Assembly: GCA_035716005.1 (NCBI GenBank)
Contig: DASTKG010000177.1
Span: 1 to 18,405 of the forward strand
DNA: 18,405 nucleotides
Direction: 5' to 3'
DNA from: SZUA-252 sp035716005
GTDB taxonomy: Bacteria > Eisenbacteria > RBG-16-71-46 > SZUA-252
Part shown: piece after piece, positions 14,140-18,405 of the stretch
Position numbering within the stretch: the stretch's first letter is position 1
Layout of the letters: every line of letters begins with the position of its first letter
Notes under the pieces: generated by a model
What the model was told of the DNA's origin: nothing
Databases searched by the model: none
Seen by the model: only the letters and a program-made list of their open reading frames with translations
Translations under genes and position numbers: made by a program

Positions 14140-16041
14140 ATGACGCGCGTGCCGCTCATCGTGGTGGGGGGCGGTCACGCCGGCTGCGAGGCGGCCTCGA
14201 TCGCGGCGCGCCTCGGCGTCGAGACGGCGATCGTCACGATGAGCCTCGACGCCATCGCCCACATGCCGTGCAATCCCGCGATCGGCGGGCTCGCCAAGGG
14301 GCACCTCGTCCGCGAGATCGACGCGATGGGCGGCATCATGGGCCGCATGGCCGATCTCGCCGGCATCCAGTTCAAGATGCTGAATCGCGGCCGCGGGCCG
14401 GCGGTCTGGTCCCCGCGGGCGCAGGAAGACAAGGCACTCTACCGCGCCCGCGTGCGCGAGCATCTCGACGCGACTCCGGGCGTCACGCTGCTGCAGGGCC
14501 AGGTGACGTCGTTCATCGTGCACGAGGGACGGATCCGAGGCGTGGAACTCGGCGACGGGCGCTCGATCGAGGCCGACGCGGTGATCGTCACGCCGGGAAC
14601 GTTCCTGAACGGCATCCTTCACGTGGGCGATCGCACGGTGGCGGGCGGCCGCGTGGGCGAAGCGCCGGCGCGCGGGCTCTCGGATTCGCTTCTCGAGCTC
14701 GGCTTTCGCCTCGTGCGGCTGAAGACCGGGACGCCGCCGCGCCTTCATCGCGACACGATCGACTTCGCGCGCCTCGAGGCGCAGCTCGGCGACGATCCGC
14801 CGCGTCCCTTCTCCCACTTCACCGAATCGCTCGACGTCGAACAGATCGCCTGCCACCTCACCGCGACGAACGAGTCGACGCACCGCGTCATTCGCGAGAA
14901 TCTTCATCGGTCGCCCCTCTACACCGGAAAGATCCGCGGCATCGGCCCGCGCTATTGCCCCTCGGTGGAGGACAAGGTCGTTCGATTCGCGGAGAAGGCC
15001 TCGCACCAGATCTTTCTCGAGCCCGAAGGGCGCGACGTCGTGGAGTACTACGTGAACGGTCTCTCGACGAGTCTCCCGGAGGACGTGCAGCACGAAATTC
15101 TCGCGACGATCCCAGGCCTCGAATCGGCGCGTCTGCTCCGCCCTGGCTACGCGGTGGAGTACGACTTCGTTCCTCCGACGCAGCTTCGCCATACGCTGGA
15201 AGCCCGCGACGTGGCGGGGCTCTATCTCGCCGGGCAGATCAACGGGACGTCGGGGTACGAAGAGGCCGCGGCGCAGGGACTCTGGGCCGGCATCAACGCG
15301 GCGCTTCGCCTGCAGGGGCGGGAGCCCTGGATTCCAGGCCGTGAAACGGCGTATATGGCTGTCTTGATTGACGATCTAGTCGTGAAAGGAACGGAGGAGC
15401 CGTACCGCATGTTCACGTCGAGCGCGGAGCATCGGCTCCTCCTTCGCCAGGACAACGCGGACGAGCGGCTCCTCCCGCACGCCGCTCGTCTCGGGACGCT
15501 CCGGCCCGACGAGCTGAGGCGATTGACTCGGCGCGGGAGCGATCGGGTGGATGCGCGATCGCGGCTGAAGACGCATCGGGTCGTGGCGCCGGAGCGCTCC
15601 GCGCCCGTGACCCTCGCGCAGGCGCTTCGCGACGGGACTCTCGACGCCGATCGGGCCGGGACGCTGGAGATCCTTGCCGATCTCGAGAGCGGGGCGGTAG
15701 AGTCGGCCGTGATCGAGGCACGCTACGAGGGGTACATCGAGCGCCAGCAGCGCGCCGTCGAGGGCGCGGCCCGGAACGAATCGCTCCTCCTTCCCGACTC
15801 CGTCTTCGAGGAGCCGCTCGCGGAACTCTCGCGGGAGGGGCGCGAGAAGGTTCGCGGACTCAGGCCTCGAACGGTAGCCCAGGCCTCGCGTATCGCGGGA
15901 ATCTCTCCCGCCGACGTGTCGGTCCTGGCCATCTACGCCGAGCGGGAACGCCGGAGAAGGGATGAAGGAGATGGGCGACGTGCCGCGAATGCGCCCAGGC
16001 TCTCCATCCTCCCCACCGATCCCGGTCGCGGTTCCACGTGA
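14140..16041 (+). CDS. mnmG: tRNA uridine modification enzyme MnmG (GidA)
   Basis: FAD-dependent partner of MnmE in tRNA wobble uridine modification. It has 633 residues. The FAD Rossmann motif GGGHAGCEAA is at 10-19, CNPAIGGLAKGHLVREIDAMGG at 44-65, RYCPSVEDK with the conserved C273, the signature GQINGTSGYEEAAAQGL (365-381) and KGTEEPYRMFTSSAEHRLLLRQDN (417-439). The ATG at 14140 is preferred because GGAAAG lies 8 bases upstream. A GTG at 14131, overlapping the mnmE stop, is in the same frame and would add three residues. The C-terminus has about 25 extra Arg-rich residues beyond the usual end and overlaps the rsmG start by 80 bases. Confidence 0.96.
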   Translation: MTRVPLIVVGGGHAGCEAASIAARLGVETAIVTMSLDAIAHMPCNPAIGGLAKGHLVREIDAMGGIMGRMADLAGIQFKMLNRGRGPAVWSPRAQEDKALYRARVREHLDATPGVTLLQGQVTSFIVHEGRIRGVELGDGRSIEADAVIVTPGTFLNGILHVGDRTVAGGRVGEAPARGLSDSLLELGFRLVRLKTGTPPRLHRDTIDFARLEAQLGDDPPRPFSHFTESLDVEQIACHLTATNESTHRVIRENLHRSPLYTGKIRGIGPRYCPSVEDKVVRFAEKASHQIFLEPEGRDVVEYYVNGLSTSLPEDVQHEILATIPGLESARLLRPGYAVEYDFVPPTQLRHTLEARDVAGLYLAGQINGTSGYEEAAAQGLWAGINAALRLQGREPWIPGRETAYMAVLIDDLVVKGTEEPYRMFTSSAEHRLLLRQDNADERLLPHAARLGTLRPDELRRLTRRGSDRVDARSRLKTHRVVAPERSAPVTLAQALRDGTLDADRAGTLEILADLESGAVESAVIEARYEGYIERQQRAVEGAARNESLLLPDSVFEEPLAELSREGREKVRGLRPRTVAQASRIAGISPADVSVLAIYAERERRRRDEGDGRRAANAPRLSILPTDPGRGST

Positions 16042-16675
16042 ACTCGAAGCCGACCGCGCCGCCTATCTCACCCAGCTCGCGCCCCTGATCGAGGGGGGCG
16101 CTCTCCCTCCCGACGCGCTCTCGCAGCTCGACCGCTATGCCCTCCTCTTATATGAGCGCATCCCGACGCTCGCCCTGATTTCCAAGAACGACCGCGGCTC
16201 GCTCTACACGAGACACATCCTCGACTCCCTGAACCCTCTCTCGCTCTTCCCCTCGCCGCCCGAATGCCTGCTCGACATCGGAAGCGGCGGCGGACTTCCC
16301 GGGATCCCGCTCGCCATCGTCTGGCCGGGGACGCGCGCCATCCTCCTCGAAGCGCGCGAAAAGAAGGCGGCCTTCCTCGAGCGCACGGTTCGGATGCTTC
16401 GATTGAAGAATGTCCGCGTCGCCTGCGAGAGGCTGGAGGAGCACGCGAAGAAGGGGATGCCGGTCTACGACGCCCTCTTCATCCGAGCGGTCGCGGAAAT
16501 CCCTCGGCTGATCGACGAGATGGCGCCCTCCTGCCGGCCGGGCGCCAGGTGGGTCTACTTCGCCGGCGGCGGAATCGACCGCGAAAAGCTGGCAGCCGAT
16601 CTGGCGACGACGGGACGCTCGGGCACCGAGTCGATCGGACTCTTCGGCGGCCGCCTCCTCCACGGCCCGGTCTAG
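15962..16675 (+). CDS. rsmG: 16S rRNA (guanine-N7) methyltransferase RsmG (GidB)
   Basis: Methylates N7 of G527 in 16S rRNA using S-adenosylmethionine. It has 237 residues. Key features are LYTRHILDSL (81-90), the SAM-binding LLDIGSGGGLPGIPLAI (103-119) with the acidic strand end at LLEAREKKAAFLE, and FIRAVAEIPRLI. The ATG at 15962 has GGAG 5 bases upstream; ATGs at 15971 and 15989 are alternatives, and residues 1-25 do not look conserved. It overlaps mnmG by 80 bases, in the usual mnmG-rsmG-parA-parB order. Loss of RsmG gives low-level streptomycin resistance in other bacteria. Confidence 0.93.
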   Translation: MKEMGDVPRMRPGSPSSPPIPVAVPRELEADRAAYLTQLAPLIEGGALPPDALSQLDRYALLLYERIPTLALISKNDRGSLYTRHILDSLNPLSLFPSPPECLLDIGSGGGLPGIPLAIVWPGTRAILLEAREKKAAFLERTVRMLRLKNVRVACERLEEHAKKGMPVYDALFIRAVAEIPRLIDEMAPSCRPGARWVYFAGGGIDREKLAADLATTGRSGTESIGLFGGRLLHGPV

Positions 16676-16755
16676 GTCGCCACGGCGGGGCTCCGGCGCC
16701 CGCCCGCGTTGCGCGGTCGCACGACCCCGGCCGCGGGCAATCCCAGGAAATCGAT

Positions 16756-16769
16756 GTTTCACGTGAAAC
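16756..16769. promoter_or_regulatory. parS centromere site 1
   Basis: GTTTCACGTGAAAC is a perfect 14-base palindrome and the core of the conserved parS consensus (TGTTTCACGTGAAACA). With flanks it reads TGTTTCACGTGAAACG, 15 of 16 matching. Located 290 bases upstream of parA; ParB loads here to organise the origin region. Confidence 0.93.
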
Positions 16770-16927
16770 GCAGTTGGAATGCGCTGCGAATACTTCGATT
16801 ACAGACTAATTCCCTCGAAACCGCGATCGATCCCCAGGTCCGCTCCCAGCGGCCGACCCGACGCGACTCCGCGCGGGTTCGCACGAACTGTCATCAAAGG
16901 TTCATGTTTTCAACGAGTTCCGATCAC

Positions 16928-16941
16928 GTTTCACGTGAAAC
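16928..16941. promoter_or_regulatory. parS centromere site 2
   Basis: A second GTTTCACGTGAAAC palindrome, with flanks CGTTTCACGTGAAACA, 15 of 16 matching the consensus. It lies 172 bases from site 1 and ends 10 bases before the candidate parA -35, so ParB bound here could also affect parAB transcription. Confidence 0.93.
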
Positions 16942-16951
16942 ATAGAATCCG

Positions 16952-16982
16952 TTGGCGTTCCGTCGGCCCTCTCGCCTAGACT
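16952..16982 (+). promoter_or_regulatory. Candidate parAB promoter
   Basis: TTGGCG (16952-16957), a 19-base spacer and TAGACT (16977-16982). The -10 is identical to that of the rpmH promoter, but the spacing is long and the -35 weak. Confidence 0.35.
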
Positions 16983-17051
16983 GGTCCCCGTGTCAAAGGC
17001 TCCTCGCTCCGCAGCGTAGCCCCGCTCTCGCGTTTCGATTCAGGGAGATCC

Positions 17052-17813
17052 ATGGCCAGGACGGTTGCGATCGCGAATCAGAAGGGTGGAGTCGGTAAGA
17101 CCACCACGGCCGTGAACCTTTCGGCCGCGCTAGCCCTCAACGGGAAGCGGGTGCTCCTCATCGACCTCGATCCCCAAGGGAACGCGGGAAGCGGATTGGG
17201 GTACCCCAGTATCAAGGTGCAGCGCGGGGTCTACGAGGTCCTGAGCGGCGAGACGACTCTTTCCCAGGTGACCCTGGAAACGGAAATCGCCGGACTTCAG
17301 TTGATCCCATCCGGGCAGCGCCTCGTTGGGGCTGAGGTGGAGCTGGTCGACGTGCCGAGGCGGGAGTACCGGCTGAAGGAGGCGCTCGTCGAAGTGGAGG
17401 AGCGCTACGACTTCATTCTCATCGACGCGCCCCCCTCGCTCGGATTCCTGACCCTGAACGCGTTGACCGCCGCTCGCTCCGTTCTCGTCCCCGTGCAGTG
17501 CGAGTACTACGCGCTCGAGGGGCTGAGCCATTTGCTGAGCGCCATTCGACTCGTGCAGCAGGGGCTCAATCCGACGCTCCAGATCGAGGGGGTTCTTCTG
17601 ACGATGTTCGACAACCGACTGAATCTCTCCCAGCAAGTATTGGAGGAGACGAGGCGGTTCTTCGCGGAGCGTGTTTACCGGACCGTCATTCCTAGAAATG
17701 TGCGCCTCAGCGAGGCGCCGAGTTTCGGCAAGCCGGTCGTGATCTACGACCCAGCCTGCGCCGGATCGATGAGCTACATGAATCTTGCTAAGGAGGTGAT
17801 CGAACGTGGTTAG
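17052..17813 (+). CDS. parA: Chromosome partitioning ATPase ParA (Soj)
   Basis: Walker-type ATPase that drives origin segregation with ParB bound to parS. It has 253 residues, the chromosomal short form with no N-terminal HTH. It begins TVAIANQKGGVGKTTTAVNLS, the deviant Walker A at 10-18 with the signature lysine K11, then LLIDLDPQGN (35-44), Walker B FILIDAPPSLG (121-131) and NVRLSEAPSFGKPV (216-229). The ATG at 17052 has GGGAG 4 bases upstream. It overlaps parB by 8 bases. Two parS sites lie in its upstream spacer. Plasmid ParA proteins are an alternative class, but the gene order is chromosomal. Confidence 0.97.
   Translation: MARTVAIANQKGGVGKTTTAVNLSAALALNGKRVLLIDLDPQGNAGSGLGYPSIKVQRGVYEVLSGETTLSQVTLETEIAGLQLIPSGQRLVGAEVELVDVPRREYRLKEALVEVEERYDFILIDAPPSLGFLTLNALTAARSVLVPVQCEYYALEGLSHLLSAIRLVQQGLNPTLQIEGVLLTMFDNRLNLSQQVLEETRRFFAERVYRTVIPRNVRLSEAPSFGKPVVIYDPACAGSMSYMNLAKEVIERG
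17790..17801 (+). promoter_or_regulatory. Very strong ribosome binding site of parB
   Basis: AAGGAGGTGATC is perfectly complementary to the 12 bases that conventionally end bacterial 16S rRNA (GATCACCTCCTT). It lies inside the 3' end of parA, with GGAGG 9 bases before the GTG start of parB, and supports that start. Confidence 0.85.
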
Positions 17814-18405
17814 GAAAGCATTGGGCAGAGGCTTGGAAGCGTTGATTCCCGCGGCCGTGGAGCAGGAGGTGCCGATCATGCCTCCGCACGGCACCGTCCC
17901 ATCCGGCAGCCCGGGCACTCCCGGCGCGCCAGGCGCTCCGACTCCCGCGGCGCCGGGCGCCGCGCCGGCCGGCACCCCTCCCACCGAAGCCTGGTCGCGC
18001 GACGCGCGTTCCGGCGAAGCTCGGACGAGCGATATCCTCCACGTGCCGCTCACGAGGATCGTCCGGAATCCCGCTCAGCCGCGGACGCAGTTCGATCCCG
18101 CCAGCATTCGAGAGCTGGCCGACTCGATTCGCGAGAGAGGCGTGCTCCAGCCGGTCCTCATCCGTCCCGCGGGAGACCACTATCAGCTGGTCGCGGGAGA
18201 GCGCCGATTCCTCGCCGCGCAGGAGGCGGGCTTCAGTTCCATCCCCGCCATCGTGCGCCCGCTTACCGATCGCGAATCGCTCCTCATCGCTCTCATCGAA
18301 AACGTGCAGCGGGAGAATCTCAACCCGGTGGACGAGGCGCGCGCCTATTACCGCCTGGCGGCGGAATATGGACTCCCGCACGAGGAGATCGCGAAGCGGG
18401 TCGGC
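17806..18405 (+). CDS. parB: Chromosome partitioning protein ParB (Spo0J), 3' end beyond window
   Basis: CTP-dependent DNA clamp that loads at parS and recruits SMC and ParA. The visible part is 200 residues. It opens MVRKALGRGLEALI, the N-terminal motif that stimulates ParA. A collagen-like Pro/Gly/Ala/Thr linker (about 30-60, with repeats of G-x-P) follows. The ParB N-domain runs from about 78: NPAQPRTQFD (88-97), the CTP-binding GERRF (131-135) and IENVQRENLNPVDEA (164-178). The HTH domain begins with HEEIAKRVG as the window ends. The GTG start (17806) overlaps parA by 8 bases and follows the exceptional ribosome site at 17790-17801. Confidence 0.97.
   Translation, partial: MVRKALGRGLEALIPAAVEQEVPIMPPHGTVPSGSPGTPGAPGAPTPAAPGAAPAGTPPTEAWSRDARSGEARTSDILHVPLTRIVRNPAQPRTQFDPASIRELADSIRERGVLQPVLIRPAGDHYQLVAGERRFLAAQEAGFSSIPAIVRPLTDRESLLIALIENVQRENLNPVDEARAYYRLAAEYGLPHEEIAKRVG

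Larger units (their letters stand above)
16676..17051. other. rsmG-parA spacer with parS sites and promoter
   Basis: A 376-base gap with lower GC than its neighbours (about 16770-16950). It carries two perfect 14-base parS palindromes (16756-16769 and 16928-16941) and a candidate parA promoter (16952-16982). I see no coding region of known family here, and no clear terminator after rsmG. Confidence 0.8.

Noticed and set aside
13090..15192. 700-residue minus-strand frame opposite mnmE and mnmG
   Set aside because: Shadow of two well-conserved plus-strand genes; Arg/Ala/Ser-rich composition without motifs.
16709..16979. Short plus-strand frames in the rsmG-parA spacer
   Set aside because: They run through both parS palindromes, lack family features, and the region is regulatory.
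1..18405. Search for CRISPR repeats, insertion sequences, tRNA/rRNA genes or defence genes
   Set aside because: No regularly spaced direct repeats, transposase motifs, terminal inverted repeats or RNA-gene signatures were seen by eye.

Overview
This window is a classic replication-origin-proximal neighbourhood of a bacterial chromosome. All coding regions look like intact housekeeping genes. The DNA is GC-rich (codon third positions are mostly G or C). The organism appears Gram-negative in build: YidC has a large domain between its first two membrane segments, as in diderm bacteria, while GyrB is the short form of about 640 residues. The gene content and the M29 aminopeptidase would suit a deep-branching high-GC lineage such as the FCB-type phyla (Eisenbacteria- or Gemmatimonadota-like), but that placement is a guess. 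No mobile element, CRISPR array, rRNA or tRNA is visible.

Layout, left to right. (1) Positions 1-4476, minus strand: dnaN - recF - dciA (DUF721) - gyrB, tightly packed; gyrB runs off the left edge. (2) Positions 4477-4939: a non-coding region with a dnaN promoter, an AT-rich patch, inverted repeats and a perfect DnaA box, so a candidate part of oriC. (3) Positions 4940-7532, plus strand: an M29 metallo-aminopeptidase and a DUF2079 membrane protein, lying between dnaN and dnaA. (4) dnaA, minus strand, ending one base from the DUF2079 stop. (5) Positions 8872-9296: the divergent dnaA/rpmH spacer, with a second perfect DnaA box inside a helically phased series of box-like sites. (6) Positions 9297-16675, plus strand: rpmH - rnpA - yidD - yidC - khpB (jag) - mnmE - mnmG - rsmG. 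(7) Positions 16676-17051: a spacer with two perfect 14-bp parS palindromes, followed by parA - parB, with parB cut by the right edge.

How it works together: DnaA opens the origin, DciA helps deliver the replicative helicase, DnaN is the clamp, RecF acts in gap repair and GyrB in supercoil removal. ParA, ParB and parS segregate the new origins. The rpmH-to-yidC block supplies ribosome, RNase P and membrane-insertion functions; mnmE, mnmG and rsmG modify tRNA and 16S rRNA.

The most interesting feature is organisational. A plus-strand two-gene pair has split the usual dnaA-dnaN junction, leaving origin-like sequence on both sides of a block of about 4 kb (a possible bipartite origin). I found no convincing undescribed defence or biosynthetic system here.
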